Assembly (NCBI RefSeq): GCF_900103475.1
Contig: NZ_FNHG01000022.1
Location: 1-50,178 of the forward strand
Direction of reading: 5' to 3'
Origin: Maricaulis salignorans
GTDB lineage: Bacteria; Pseudomonadota; Alphaproteobacteria; Caulobacterales; Maricaulaceae
Length of the DNA stretch: 50,178 nucleotides
Made by a program: the position numbers and the translations under genes. Positions 9,399 through 18,676 of this stretch are shown here, one piece after another; position 1 is the stretch's first letter; every line of letters starts with the position of its first letter. The notes beneath the pieces are model-generated. The model saw only the letters and a program-made list of their open reading frames with translations. It made no database searches and was not told the DNA's origin.

Positions 9399-10377
9399 AG
9401 CCGCCGGGCGAGCCGGCCGGCTCAGCGGCACAGGCGTTCTCGAAGCGCTCGATACAGTCCATCACAATCGCGACCGTCTCCTCCCATTGCGGCCGACCGC
9501 CATGATGGGCGCCACCAAAATAGCCACGCGGGCCGTTATGGGTGACATTGGCCAGGGGAATGCGTTTGAGGCGGCCGGATGAGCGGGCCAGTGCCCATTC
9601 CGACCCTCTGGAAAGCGGCCAGCGAGCCGGAAAGGCCAGAACGCCGGCGGCCTCAACCCGGTCGGCACTGCCGACCAGGTGATCGATCCGCGCCAGACGG
9701 TTGAGCCCCGGGGTCGAGGCAATGACACCGCCAATCGAGATCAGCTGAATAGGGCCGTCGAAGACACCGGCCAGATCATCGGCTGCGCCAGCGGCCATCT
9801 GGGCCCCGCCGCTCAACCCGATCAGGGTCAGGCGCGCCCCGCCGCCCGGCTGCCAGCCGGCCGCGCGCAGACTGTCCTCGATCAGGCCCGCGAGGGCGAG
9901 ATTGAACACCGGCCCGTAACGCCGGTCGGCCGAAACCAGAACCTGGAAAAAATTACGGGCATTGACGAGATTGGCCAGCAAGGGGCGGCGCTGGTGTGCC
10001 GGGGCCGCATCGAGGGCACGCCAGAGCCGGCTGAAAATTCGCGGACCGTGCAGCAGCGGATTGCCCGAAGCGGCATAGGGAAAGACGCTGTCGACCATGA
10101 CGGCATCCGGCACGCCCTCGCGCAGAGCCGCAAGGAAACGGCGCTCACGGCTGGAATTGGACGTGCCGCTGATCCGGTCAATCCCGCCCAGATAGACGAT
10201 GAATTCAGTGGCTGCCCGGACCGCCGGCTTCGCCGTCACCGGTGCCGGAGCGGGCGCAGGCTCGCGCCTGCCCTGCCGTGACCACCAGAACAGGGTCTCG
10301 AGCGGTGCCAGCGTGCTCGCCAGAACAAAGGCGATAAAACCGGTCAGCAGCAGCCAGCCGAGCGCGTCCTCAATCAT
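9328..10377 (-). CDS. Membrane-anchored alpha/beta-hydrolase-like protein
   Basis: About 349 residues. One N-terminal membrane helix (about 7-30), a Pro/Ala linker (PAPAPAPVTAKP), then a globular domain with a nucleophile-elbow motif GLSGG (GxSxG) preceded by a hydrophobic strand, as in alpha/beta hydrolases. A late HNGPRGYFGG block could contribute the catalytic His. The Asp/Gly-rich tail (SHGDRRDGSDGRG) runs antisense into the end of hutC and looks non-conserved. It overlaps the upstream membrane-protein gene by 8 nt, and GGGAGG precedes the ATG. Substrate unknown; a lipase/esterase-like role at the membrane is inference. Confidence 0.7.
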   Translation of the reverse strand: MIEDALGWLLLTGFIAFVLASTLAPLETLFWWSRQGRREPAPAPAPVTAKPAVRAATEFIVYLGGIDRISGTSNSSRERRFLAALREGVPDAVMVDSVFPYAASGNPLLHGPRIFSRLWRALDAAPAHQRRPLLANLVNARNFFQVLVSADRRYGPVFNLALAGLIEDSLRAAGWQPGGGARLTLIGLSGGAQMAAGAADDLAGVFDGPIQLISIGGVIASTPGLNRLARIDHLVGSADRVEAAGVLAFPARWPLSRGSEWALARSSGRLKRIPLANVTHNGPRGYFGGAHHGGRPQWEETVAIVMDCIERFENACAAEPAGSPGGFSRPDGSVRSSHGDRRDGSDGRG

Positions 10378-10969
10378 GGCCGCCTCCCGGCGTCACCAGA
10401 CGCAGACGCCGCAGCAGCGGCTCGCTCAGCCGGCCGCCATAATGGCGAACCGCCGCACTCACCATCCAGCCCGCTGCAGCGCTCACAATCACCAGGCCAA
10501 GCGGCCCGCCGATCACGACCCAGAACCCCCAACCGACACAGACAAAAGTCCAGGCATCAAGCGCCCGGTCGAGGAATTCGCCATAATAGGGCGCGACGGT
10601 GAGCACGCTGAGCAGGCGCGGTGCATAGGCCAGGGCGATCGTGCCGGCCAGAACGGTTTCTGACACACTCAGCCCGCCGGCCAGGCTGAGCAGGACATGC
10701 GCACTGGCGCTCCAGACCAGCACGCCGAGCAGATAGACCAGGCCGGTCACGATGAGGCTGGCCATGATGCGCCAGCGTCCGACTTGCTGCGCGGCAAGAA
10801 CATAGGCCTTTCCGAGCATTTCGGAAGCGCCGGCGATAAGCGGTATGACCAGCGCCGCCAGGGCGATGGAGGGATGCTCGACGAGATGGGTAAAGGCCGC
10901 GCGCTGCAGCAGGGCGGCATCGACCGCCAGGCCGAGCGCGCGGGCAAGATCGGAGAGCAGGCTGATCAT
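10370..10969 (-). CDS. Integral membrane protein, Yip1-like
   Basis: About 199 residues with five or so hydrophobic segments (about 35-52, 68-90, 100-120, 135-165) and a basic C-terminus (RRLRLV). The pattern of several helices with APR and PYYGEFLD loops is reminiscent of YIP1-type membrane proteins, but I cannot assign it firmly. It is first of a two-gene unit with the hydrolase-like protein (8-nt overlap), so the two probably work together. The 222 bp upstream (10970-11191) shows nothing I can name. Confidence 0.65.
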   Translation of the reverse strand: MISLLSDLARALGLAVDAALLQRAAFTHLVEHPSIALAALVIPLIAGASEMLGKAYVLAAQQVGRWRIMASLIVTGLVYLLGVLVWSASAHVLLSLAGGLSVSETVLAGTIALAYAPRLLSVLTVAPYYGEFLDRALDAWTFVCVGWGFWVVIGGPLGLVIVSAAAGWMVSAAVRHYGGRLSEPLLRRLRLVTPGGGHD

Positions 10970-11191
10970 CGCACTGCTCCCGAATTCCCGGTCATGTCGT
11001 CCCGTTCCGCTGCGTCAGAGGCTGATTCCCCGATGATCTAAGGCCAGATCCGCCAGCCGGGCAAATCGGGCGCGCCGGTGTCAAATCGGATGCAAGGGCG
11101 GGGCGATGATGCTATGCGGCATTTCCCGCCCTGCGAAGGCCCGGTACCGGCCGGCGAAGCCTGACGAGCGGTCGAGCGCCAAGGATCGAGC

Positions 11192-12706
11192 ATGTTCCCG
11201 ACATCGCAGCTGACCGAAGCAGACCGTGAGGCCGGTCTGAAATGGTATGTGCGCAATGGCATGTTCTTCAAGATCATGGAAACGCTGTCGATCGGCGTAT
11301 TCCTCACCGCCTACGCACTGAGCCTGGGCGCCTCAAATCTGGTCATCGGCGTGCTCGCCGCCATTCCGTCCCTGACCCAGCTGGCGCAATTGCCAGCCGT
11401 CTATCTGGTCGAGCGGATTGCCAGCCGGCGCCTGGTTGCGGTGTCGCTGACCCTGGCCAGCCGTCTCCTCCTGCTTGGCGCCGCCGCGGCCGCCCTGTTG
11501 CAGCCCGGCCCGGCGGCCCTGCTCCTGCTCGTGGTCGCCTTCGCCATCCGCTATATTTTCGGTGCCATTGCCGGTTGCGCCTGGAATAGCTGGGTGCGTG
11601 ACTTTCTGCCGCCGGAGCGGCGCGGCGTATTCTCGGCCCAGCGTCTGACCTGGATGACGATCATGGCCGCCATGGCGGCCCTGGCCGGCGGCGTCTTCGT
11701 CGACAACTGGTCCGCCCTCACCGGCCTGCCGCAGATCTACGCCTACTCGGCCCTGCTGGTGATCGCGACTTTCAGCGGTGTGCTGGAAACCATTGCCATG
11801 GCGCAGATCCCCGAGCCGACCCCGCTACCGCTCGAACAAGGCCCGGAACAGAAAACCGGCCTGTTCTCGCCGCTGAAGGAGAAGAATTTCCGCCGCCTGG
11901 TGACCTTCCTCTTCTCGTGGAATTTCGCCAGCAATCTGGCGGCGCCCTTCTTTGCCGTGCAGATGCTGCGCCAGCTCGGGCTCGACCTGACCACGGTGAT
12001 GATGCTGACCGCGCTCAGCCAGGGTGCCAATGCGCTGGTGACGGGGACATTTGGCAGTCTCGCCGACCGCTATTCCAACAAGCGCGTCCTGCAATTTGCC
12101 GCCCCGCTCTTCATCGCCTGCATCTTCGCCTGGACCTTTACCAGCCTGCCGGAGCGGCATTATTTCACCATGCCGCTACTGGTCGGCATCCACATCCTGA
12201 CCGGTATCGCCACCGCCGGTGTGACGCTGGCCTCGGGCAATATGGCCAATGCGCTCTCACCAACCAATGGCGCCACACGCCATCTCGCCCTGTGCGCCGC
12301 CTTCACCGCGATCGCCGCCGGTACCGCGCCGATCATCGGCGGTCTCTATGCCGACGTGCTGGCCAATTATCAGTTTTCCCTGACCGTGAACTGGAGCGCA
12401 CCGGACGGTGAGACCATCATCCCCGCCTTCGATGTCACGCGCTGGGATTTCTACTTCCTCGCCGCCACCCTGATCGGCCTGTGGTCGCTGACCCGGCTGG
12501 ACCAGATCGAGGAGCCTTCCCAGGGCGGACGCGTGCGCATGCGCAAGGAGTTGATGATGGGTGTCTGGCGCGGCGTGCAGACAGCGTCGAGCATCGCCGG
12601 CCTGAAAGCCGTCAGCGACCTGCCCATCGCCCTGATCACCGAACGCCTGTCGCGCCAGAAGAAGCCGCGAGCTGGCAAGGACAAGACGGAGCCGCCGGAG
12701 GCGTAG
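11192..12706 (+). CDS. MFS transporter
   Basis: 504 residues with about 12 hydrophobic segments in two halves and a basic cytoplasmic loop after helix 6 (about 210-230). The GSLADRYSNKRVLQ sequence in the second half matches the MFS loop motif (G-x-L-A-D-R-x-x-x-K-R). AAGGA lies 7 nt upstream of the ATG. The N-terminal block (KWYVRNGMFFKIMETLSIGVFLTAYALSLGASN) resembles MFS proteins with no known substrate. It is single and convergent with the serine hydrolase; 7 nt separate the stops, with a GGAGCCG/CGGCTCC hairpin spanning 12688-12714. Confidence 0.88.
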   Translation: MFPTSQLTEADREAGLKWYVRNGMFFKIMETLSIGVFLTAYALSLGASNLVIGVLAAIPSLTQLAQLPAVYLVERIASRRLVAVSLTLASRLLLLGAAAAALLQPGPAALLLLVVAFAIRYIFGAIAGCAWNSWVRDFLPPERRGVFSAQRLTWMTIMAAMAALAGGVFVDNWSALTGLPQIYAYSALLVIATFSGVLETIAMAQIPEPTPLPLEQGPEQKTGLFSPLKEKNFRRLVTFLFSWNFASNLAAPFFAVQMLRQLGLDLTTVMMLTALSQGANALVTGTFGSLADRYSNKRVLQFAAPLFIACIFAWTFTSLPERHYFTMPLLVGIHILTGIATAGVTLASGNMANALSPTNGATRHLALCAAFTAIAAGTAPIIGGLYADVLANYQFSLTVNWSAPDGETIIPAFDVTRWDFYFLAATLIGLWSLTRLDQIEEPSQGGRVRMRKELMMGVWRGVQTASSIAGLKAVSDLPIALITERLSRQKKPRAGKDKTEPPEA

Positions 12707-12713
12707 TCGGCTC

Positions 12714-13916
12714 CTACTCCGTCACCGCCGCCATCAATCGCTCGATAAAGCCATTGCGCTCACCGCTATCGATCCAGCGGACCACGGCGACGATATCGTG
12801 TTCGGGGTCGATATAGATCATGTTGGCACCAGCGCCGAGATAGGCAAAACTGCCTGGCGGCGCTGACGGGACCGAGATCGCCGCACCGTCGATATCGGGG
12901 CGGTTCAGGAAGAAATTCATATAGCCGTAGAAGGGTGCGACATCGGTCGGGGTCAGCGAGCGCTCATACCAGGCGTCGGACAGCAATTGCGTGCCATCCC
13001 AATTGCCGCGATTGAGGCCGAGCAGGCCAAAGCGGGCCTGGTCATAGGCGGAGAGCATCATACCGCCGCCCCAATGGCCGCCGCCGGAAACCGACCAGTA
13101 AAGCTCCTCGTCTTCCTCCAGCTCGACCCAGCTATTCTTGTAGCCCTGCCACTCCCAGGAGCCCGACGAGCCGATCGGCGTCATGATGCGCTCGTCGAGC
13201 ACTTGCGCCAGCGGTTCGCGCCAGACATGCAGCGCTGCCAGGGCGAGCGCATTGACGCGGACATCATTATATTCCCACGCCGCACCGGGCACGGGCGGTC
13301 CGGCGACCAGATCGCTGGCCGGATTATCGCGCGACGGCCGGTCGGCCCAGTCCGGCTTGTCCCAGAGCGTGCCCGACCAGCCCGAGGTCTGGCGCAGCAT
13401 CTGATCCCAGCTGATCGGCGTATTGTGCTCAGTGTGAAAGAGCGGGTCGGCAACCAGGTCGGAAACGGGAGCGGACACATCCTCGATCAGCCCGTCATCG
13501 ACGGCGAGGCCGACAACATGGCTCAGAAAACTCTTGGACACGGAGAAGGTCATGTCGACGCGCTCGAGATCGCCCCATTCGGCGACGATATAGCCATTGC
13601 GGATGATGATGCCGGCCGGCGCGCCGCGCGGCCGCAATTCACCGATCGGACTGGAATGCGGCTCATAGGCCCAGGTCAGCGGCACCATGACTTCCAGATT
13701 ACGCGCATCAATTCCCGCGCCCCAGGCCTCAGGCGCGCGGGTCTCGTGGGCGATGGCGAAATCGATGGCGGTTTGCAGCGCGCCGGCATCAAAACCGAGC
13801 GTGGCCGGTTCGCGGCGCTCCCAATCCGCATCGCCAGCGGCCGGGAAATAGTCCTGTGCCTGACCCATGCCCGACAGGCTCAGCGAGGCCAGACCGGCCA
13901 GCAATAAATGTCTCAT
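12714..13916 (-). CDS. Secreted serine hydrolase (beta-lactamase class C / esterase family)
   Basis: About 400 residues with a signal peptide (MRHLLLAGLASLSLSGMGQAQ, cleavage near residue 20). The catalytic SxxK is S125-V-S-K128 (FSVSKSFL), followed by WEYNDVRVN as the likely Tyr-x-Asn motif and a Gly-rich GGGHWGGGMM block as a candidate third motif. Such proteins are esterases, D-peptidases or amidases, and class assignment does not imply antibiotic resistance. The ATG at 13916 has GGGGAGGG upstream; the open frame beyond it is antisense to the receptor gene. It lies 28 nt after the TonB receptor in the same direction, probably co-transcribed. Confidence 0.88.
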   Translation of the reverse strand: MRHLLLAGLASLSLSGMGQAQDYFPAAGDADWERREPATLGFDAGALQTAIDFAIAHETRAPEAWGAGIDARNLEVMVPLTWAYEPHSSPIGELRPRGAPAGIIIRNGYIVAEWGDLERVDMTFSVSKSFLSHVVGLAVDDGLIEDVSAPVSDLVADPLFHTEHNTPISWDQMLRQTSGWSGTLWDKPDWADRPSRDNPASDLVAGPPVPGAAWEYNDVRVNALALAALHVWREPLAQVLDERIMTPIGSSGSWEWQGYKNSWVELEEDEELYWSVSGGGHWGGGMMLSAYDQARFGLLGLNRGNWDGTQLLSDAWYERSLTPTDVAPFYGYMNFFLNRPDIDGAAISVPSAPPGSFAYLGAGANMIYIDPEHDIVAVVRWIDSGERNGFIERLMAAVTE

Positions 13917-13944
13917 ATAACCCTCCCCAGGCGGCGGCAGCGGT

Positions 13945-15975
13945 TCAGCCGGTGACGCGAATGCCGATAGTGATAGCGCGTGGCTCGCCGGGAAAATAGC
14001 GTTCATTGCCAAAGGCAAAGTCGGCGCGCTCGGCATAACGCTCATCGAGCAGGTTTCGCACGCCCGTAAAAACCTCGATCCGTCCGGTCGGCGCATAGCG
14101 CAGACGCAGGGCCAGCAAGTCGTGCCCGTCATAGCGGTGGGCATTGGCCGCATCGGTGTAATAGGCGCCAGTATGGCTCCATTGCAGCTCGCCCGACCAG
14201 GCCGCATGAGGCTGCCAGACCAGGCGCGCATCCCACAGCCAGCGCGGCGCGGTGTCGATATCGGCGCCCACGCGGATCACCTCGCTGACCGTGCCGACGG
14301 GCCGGTCGAAATCATAGCTGTGGCGGGCCCATGTCCCGGCAAGACTGATGCGCCAGGCGGGCGCGAGGGGATAGTCGAGCTCGGCCTCAATGCCGTGATG
14401 ACGCGTGCGCCCATCGGTGACGTTGAAACCGTCCGCATCGCGGAAGAAGACATGGCGTTTGGCCATTGAGAAGGCCGTCAGCTCCAGACGGCCATCGCCC
14501 CCCAGGTTCTGGCGATAGCCCGCTTCAATACTGTCGAGCGTTTCCGGCTCGGTCCCGTCAATCTCCTGCCCCGCCTGCAGCCGGTAGAGCTCGGTCGTCT
14601 GTGGCGCACGCGCACCGCGGGCGATACGGCCAAAGAGCGAACGGTCGGCATCAAGACGCCAGATCGCGCCGGCATGCGGGGTCAGGGTCTCAAAGCTGTC
14701 AATGCGATCGCCGAGGCGCAGGAAACGCCCGATCGTGTCGGCAGCGAGGTGATTGACGTAGGCAAAGCGGGTCTGCTCGGCGCGCAGGCCGGCCTGCATT
14801 GCGAGGCTTTCGTTCACCTGCCAGCGGCCCTGGGCATAGACGGCAAGAACGTGCGCATCCACGTCGTAATCATAGTGATCGCCCTGCACGAAGGAGAAAA
14901 TGCTTGGCCGCGACTGGGTCTCGCGCAGATAGCCGCTGGTGTGCTCGTAGTCGCTGCCGATTGTGATGCGGCCACCGGCGAAATCACGCGCCGTCGAGGC
15001 GAGCAGGCCGACACTGGTATGCCCGCTTTCCTCGAGCGCCTGGGAAGGCAGGAAATGCATCAGCAAATCCATCTCATTGCCGCGCGCATAGGGCGTCAGC
15101 GACCAGGACCATCGCGATCCCCATTCCCCGTCCAGCCGCAGCGCCATGCGCACGGCGACGGCATCGCGAAAGGCTTCCGGATTGGCATTGGCGCGCGACA
15201 GGGTACGCGCTTCATAGGCGGCACCTCCGGTGACATAGCCGGCGGTTTCCTGGTTCAGCGTCACGATGCCGGCGCTCCATTGCCAGCGAACATCGCCGGC
15301 CGTCCCGTCCGCGCGGGCCAAGACGCCGACCCGATCAAGGCCCGCAGCCTCGCGCCAGCCGTCCTCATGCTGTGCCTCGACGGCCAGCACCGCACTGACG
15401 TCTGCTCCCGGCCGCGCCAGCACGCCCGAAGTGCGCACGCGCCCAAAGGAGCCCAGCTCGAACCCGGCGCGCGTGGTTGTGGTGGCCGGATCGGGGGTGA
15501 GAATATTGACCAGGCCGTGCAGCGCATTGGAGCCATGGAGCGCCGAGCCGGGGCCGCGCACCAGTTCAACGCCAGCCGCCAGACCAGTCAGGGCCTCGAA
15601 CAGCCCGTTTACATTGGCAAAACCGGCAGCACGCAGAGGCACGCCGTCTTCCAGATAGAGAAAGGAGCCAGCCCCCGCACCGCCGGTCAGGACGGGGGAG
15701 CGGATCGCGGTGAGATGTTCGGCGCCATTGCCGCGATTGATATTGGCCCCTGCCGAGCGGTTGAGCAGTTCGGACACATGCTGTGCCCCGACCAACTCGA
15801 TCTCAACCGCATCGATCACGGCAACCGGGATAATCGCCGCGTCCCGCGGCTCGCCGCGCCGGTCGGCCGTGACAGTAATGATATCCTGCGCCCCCGCGGG
15901 CGCACTGGTCAGGCAAGCCGCAATGGCCAGAAGAAGACCGGCCCACATCGCAGCTCTGGCACATGGGCCCGGCAT
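13945..15975 (-). CDS. TonB-dependent outer-membrane receptor
   Basis: About 676 residues. Signal peptide (MWAGLLLAIAACLTSAPAGAQ), then a plug domain beginning with a TonB-box-like ITVTADRR, the conserved VELVRGPGSALHGSNALHG block, LEDGVPLRAAG, and a beta-barrel ending in GIRVTG. Substrate unknown; the short plug and barrel resemble siderophore/vitamin-type receptors more than carbohydrate ones. The start is ambiguous: ATG 15975 lies 5 nt past the hisIE stop, and ATG 15948 is nearer the signal peptide; neither has a strong ribosome site. Proximity to hisIE makes read-through from the his operon likely. Confidence 0.9.
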   Translation of the reverse strand: MPGPCARAAMWAGLLLAIAACLTSAPAGAQDIITVTADRRGEPRDAAIIPVAVIDAVEIELVGAQHVSELLNRSAGANINRGNGAEHLTAIRSPVLTGGAGAGSFLYLEDGVPLRAAGFANVNGLFEALTGLAAGVELVRGPGSALHGSNALHGLVNILTPDPATTTTRAGFELGSFGRVRTSGVLARPGADVSAVLAVEAQHEDGWREAAGLDRVGVLARADGTAGDVRWQWSAGIVTLNQETAGYVTGGAAYEARTLSRANANPEAFRDAVAVRMALRLDGEWGSRWSWSLTPYARGNEMDLLMHFLPSQALEESGHTSVGLLASTARDFAGGRITIGSDYEHTSGYLRETQSRPSIFSFVQGDHYDYDVDAHVLAVYAQGRWQVNESLAMQAGLRAEQTRFAYVNHLAADTIGRFLRLGDRIDSFETLTPHAGAIWRLDADRSLFGRIARGARAPQTTELYRLQAGQEIDGTEPETLDSIEAGYRQNLGGDGRLELTAFSMAKRHVFFRDADGFNVTDGRTRHHGIEAELDYPLAPAWRISLAGTWARHSYDFDRPVGTVSEVIRVGADIDTAPRWLWDARLVWQPHAAWSGELQWSHTGAYYTDAANAHRYDGHDLLALRLRYAPTGRIEVFTGVRNLLDERYAERADFAFGNERYFPGEPRAITIGIRVTG

Positions 15976-15979
15976 GGCG

Positions 15980-16600
15980 CTATTGCGCCGCGCGGACCGC
16001 GTGACGCTTGCGCAACACGGCGACGACATCCTCAAGGCTCAGATCGCGCGACTCCAGCAGCACCAGCAAGTGGAAGATCAGATCGGCGGATTCCTCTGCG
16101 ACCGCTGTCCGGCTTTCCGAGACGGCAGCCAGGGCGACTTCCACCCCCTCCTCGCCGACCTTCTGGGCCGGACGCTTTGGCGCGCGCGCCATCAGCGAGC
16201 CGACATAGGAGCCCTTGGGCTTGTCCTTTTTGCGCTTCTTGATGATCGCGCGCAGATGCGCCAGGAAACCCAGGCCCGGTCCGGGATCATCGCCGAAACA
16301 ACTCACCGTGCCGGTATGGCAGGCGGCGCCCTTCGGCTTGACCTCGACCAGGAGCGTGTCCTGATCACAATCCAGCGCGATATTGACCAGTTTGAAACTG
16401 AGGCCCGAGGTCTCGCCTTTTTTCCAAAGAGACTGCCGTGACCGGCTGAAAAAATGGACCTTTCCAGTTTCCTGGGTCAGTTGCAGAGCTTCAGCATTCA
16501 TATAGCCGAGCATCAGGACCTGGCGCGTCGCGGCATCCTGGATAATCGCGGGCACCAGCCCGTCACCCTTGGCCCAGTCCAGGGAATTCGTGTCGATCAT
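15980..16600 (-). CDS. hisI: Bifunctional phosphoribosyl-AMP cyclohydrolase / phosphoribosyl-ATP pyrophosphatase
   Basis: HisIE fusion of about 206 residues catalysing steps 2 and 3 of histidine synthesis. The HisI half has [30 protein letters not shown] and [12 protein letters not shown] (zinc cysteines and His). The HisE half has [14 protein letters not shown] and [16 protein letters not shown] 16600 has AAGGA upstream, and its ATGA overlaps the hisF stop. In my experience most Alphaproteobacteria keep hisI and hisE separate, while this fusion is typical of Gammaproteobacteria and Bacteroidetes. Confidence 0.95.
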   Translation of the reverse strand: MIDTNSLDWAKGDGLVPAIIQDAATRQVLMLGYMNAEALQLTQETGKVHFFSRSRQSLWKKGETSGLSFKLVNIALDCDQDTLLVEVKPKGAACHTGTVSCFGDDPGPGLGFLAHLRAIIKKRKKDKPKGSYVGSLMARAPKRPAQKVGEEGVEVALAAVSESRTAVAEESADLIFHLLVLLESRDLSLEDVVAVLRKRHAVRAAQ

Positions 16601-17364
16601 GTCCTTACCCTGATACCCGCTTGGTCGAGACAGGCTTTCAATTCGCCGATCCCGAAGACCTGTTTGTGAAACACGCTGGCCGCCAGCGCGCCGTCGACAT
16701 TGGCGGCATTGAAGACGGATTTGAAGTCTTCCTTGCTGCCCGCACCGCCTGAAGCAATCAAGGGTGTGGAACACACGGCCCGCGCCGCTGCAAGCTGTTC
16801 AATATCATAACCCTCGCGCACCCCGTCCTGGTCCATGCAATTGAGCACGACCTCGCCGGCACCGCGATCTATGCCCTCGGCGATCCAGTCGAGCGTCAGG
16901 CGCTGCGAGATCTGCGTCTTGTCCGGATCGCCGGTATATTGGTGAACCTGCCACTGACCGTCGATCCGGCGGCTATCAACGCCCAGCACGACGCATTGGC
17001 AGCCAAATTCCGCTGCCAGCGCATCGATCAGTCCGGGGTTTTCCAACGCCGGTGAGTTGATCGAAATCTTGTCAGCCCCGGCAAACAGGCGTGCCCTTGC
17101 ATCATCGATCGTGCGAATGCCACCGGCGACGCAGAAGGGAATGTCCAGCTCTCGTGCCACAGCCGTGACCCAGGCGGGCTCTACCGTCTGCCCGCGCGTG
17201 CTGGCGGCGATGTCGTAGAAGACCAGCTCGTCAGCGCCTTCAGCCGCATAGCGGCGGGCGAGATCGACAATGCCGCCGACATCCTCGTGATCGCGAAAGC
17301 GCACGCCCTTCACGACACGGCCATCGCGCACATCGAGGCAGGGAATTATCCGTCTTGCGAGCAT
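16597..17364 (-). CDS. hisF: Imidazole glycerol phosphate synthase, cyclase subunit
   Basis: 255-residue TIM barrel that uses ammonia from HisH to convert PRFAR to imidazole glycerol phosphate and AICAR. Catalytic Asp11 sits in [16 protein letters not shown]; the [34 protein letters not shown] and LIASGGAGS phosphate-binding blocks are present. The start lies 19 nt inside the hisA end, giving coupled translation. Confidence 0.97.
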   Translation of the reverse strand: MLARRIIPCLDVRDGRVVKGVRFRDHEDVGGIVDLARRYAAEGADELVFYDIAASTRGQTVEPAWVTAVARELDIPFCVAGGIRTIDDARARLFAGADKISINSPALENPGLIDALAAEFGCQCVVLGVDSRRIDGQWQVHQYTGDPDKTQISQRLTLDWIAEGIDRGAGEVVLNCMDQDGVREGYDIEQLAAARAVCSTPLIASGGAGSKEDFKSVFNAANVDGALAASVFHKQVFGIGELKACLDQAGIRVRT

Positions 17365-18080
17365 GCCAGCGCCTCTTTCAGCGTGAAAATGCCCTCATAG
17401 AGCGCCTTGCCGGTGATTGCCCCGGCCATGCCGAGCTTGCGCACGGCTTCAAGATCGGCCAGCGAGGAGACGCCGCCGGAGGCCTGCCAGTCGATCTGCG
17501 GGTGGCGTTCGAGCAGGTCGGCATAGAGCGCCAGATTGGGGCCGGACAGATCGCCATCGCGGCTGATATCGGTGACCAGGGCGTGTTTGAGCCCCGAGCC
17601 GTCATAGGCGGCGATCACTTCGGGCAAGGTCGTCATCATCATGTCGGTCCAGCCCTGCAGGGCGGGGCGATAACTGCCGCCGAGGCGTTTGACATCCAGC
17701 GCCAGCGTGAGGCTCTGGGGCCCGTATTGATCAATCCATTCACGGACCTGCGGCGCATCGGTCACGGCGAGCGAACCAATGATGACGCGCTCGACGCCGA
17801 TCGCGAGCAGGCTCTCGATATCTTCCGCCGAACGGACACCGCCGCCGGTCTGCACCCGCAGCCCGGTCTGACAAATCTCGCGAATGGTCTCGCTCTGGCG
17901 CCGCGCACCATCACGGGCACCGGCAAGATCAACGACATGGACCCAGCTCGCCCCGGCCTCGCCGAAGGCTTCCGCAACCGCGACCGGGTCATCGCCATAA
18001 TCAGTGACGGCATCGAAAGCGCCCTTGTGCAGGCGCACGACGCGGCCCTCGAGCAGATCAATGGCGGGGTAGAGGATCAT
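17346..18080 (-). CDS. hisA: ProFAR isomerase
   Basis: 1-(5-phosphoribosyl)-5-[(phosphoribosylamino)methylideneamino]imidazole-4-carboxamide isomerase, about 244 residues. It begins [17 protein letters not shown] with the catalytic Asp at residue 8; the second Asp is in [16 protein letters not shown], and the QTGGGVRS and ASGGVSS loops bind phosphates. ATG 18080 is chosen because it forms ATGA with the hisH stop and has GGAG upstream. Confidence 0.96.
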   Translation of the reverse strand: MILYPAIDLLEGRVVRLHKGAFDAVTDYGDDPVAVAEAFGEAGASWVHVVDLAGARDGARRQSETIREICQTGLRVQTGGGVRSAEDIESLLAIGVERVIIGSLAVTDAPQVREWIDQYGPQSLTLALDVKRLGGSYRPALQGWTDMMMTTLPEVIAAYDGSGLKHALVTDISRDGDLSGPNLALYADLLERHPQIDWQASGGVSSLADLEAVRKLGMAGAITGKALYEGIFTLKEALACSQDG

Positions 18081-18676
18081 GATATCGCTCCGGCGAAATT
18101 CATCAGGATACGGGCACCGGCAGCGCCGGAGCGTTCGGGGTGGAACTGGCAACCGGCGACATGGCCCTTGCGGACCAGGGCGGAGACCGGCGTGCCATAG
18201 TCACAGACGGCACGCGTTGCCGGGCCAGGCGCGGCGTAATAGCCGTGCACGAAATAGACATGGCTGCCTGACTCGATTCCTGCCAGAAGCGGCTCGTCCG
18301 GGTCGAGCTCTTCCAGTTCGTTCCAGCCCATATGCGGCCAGACCAGACCCTCAGCCCGCGGCAGGCGGATGATATCGCCAGCGATCAGGCCGAGCCCGTC
18401 GACGCCGCCCTCTTCGGAGCGGTCGAACAGGAGCTGCATGCCCAGGCAAATGCCGAGCAGGGGCCGGTCGTCGCCGCGCAATAACTCGGCCCAACCACGA
18501 TCAGTCAGGCGCGCCATGGCTGGCGCCGCTGAGCCGACGCCAGGCAGGATCAGCCGGGCGCAATCGCCCAGATCAAACGGTGTGGCGGCCGCGACATGGT
18601 CGAGCCCTGCCCGTTCCAGCGCAAAGCGTACCGAGGCGAGATTGGCGCAGCCGGTATCGATGACACCGATCTTCAT
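18077..18676 (-). CDS. hisH: Imidazole glycerol phosphate synthase, glutaminase subunit
   Basis: 199-residue class I glutamine amidotransferase that supplies ammonia to HisF. The LPGVGSA oxyanion loop, nucleophile Cys77 in LLGICLGMQL, and the HPERSG His-Glu pair near residues 180-184 complete the triad. It overlaps both neighbours (ATGA with the hisDB stop and with hisA). Confidence 0.96.
   Translation of the reverse strand: MKIGVIDTGCANLASVRFALERAGLDHVAAATPFDLGDCARLILPGVGSAAPAMARLTDRGWAELLRGDDRPLLGICLGMQLLFDRSEEGGVDGLGLIAGDIIRLPRAEGLVWPHMGWNELEELDPDEPLLAGIESGSHVYFVHGYYAAPGPATRAVCDYGTPVSALVRKGHVAGCQFHPERSGAAGARILMNFAGAIS

Noticed and set aside
12714-13916. Reading the serine hydrolase as an antibiotic-resistance beta-lactamase
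   Set aside because: Only the SxxK and Tyr motifs are clear; the third motif is Gly/His-rich and unlike classic KTG. The same family contains many esterases and peptidases, and the context is a TonB receptor.
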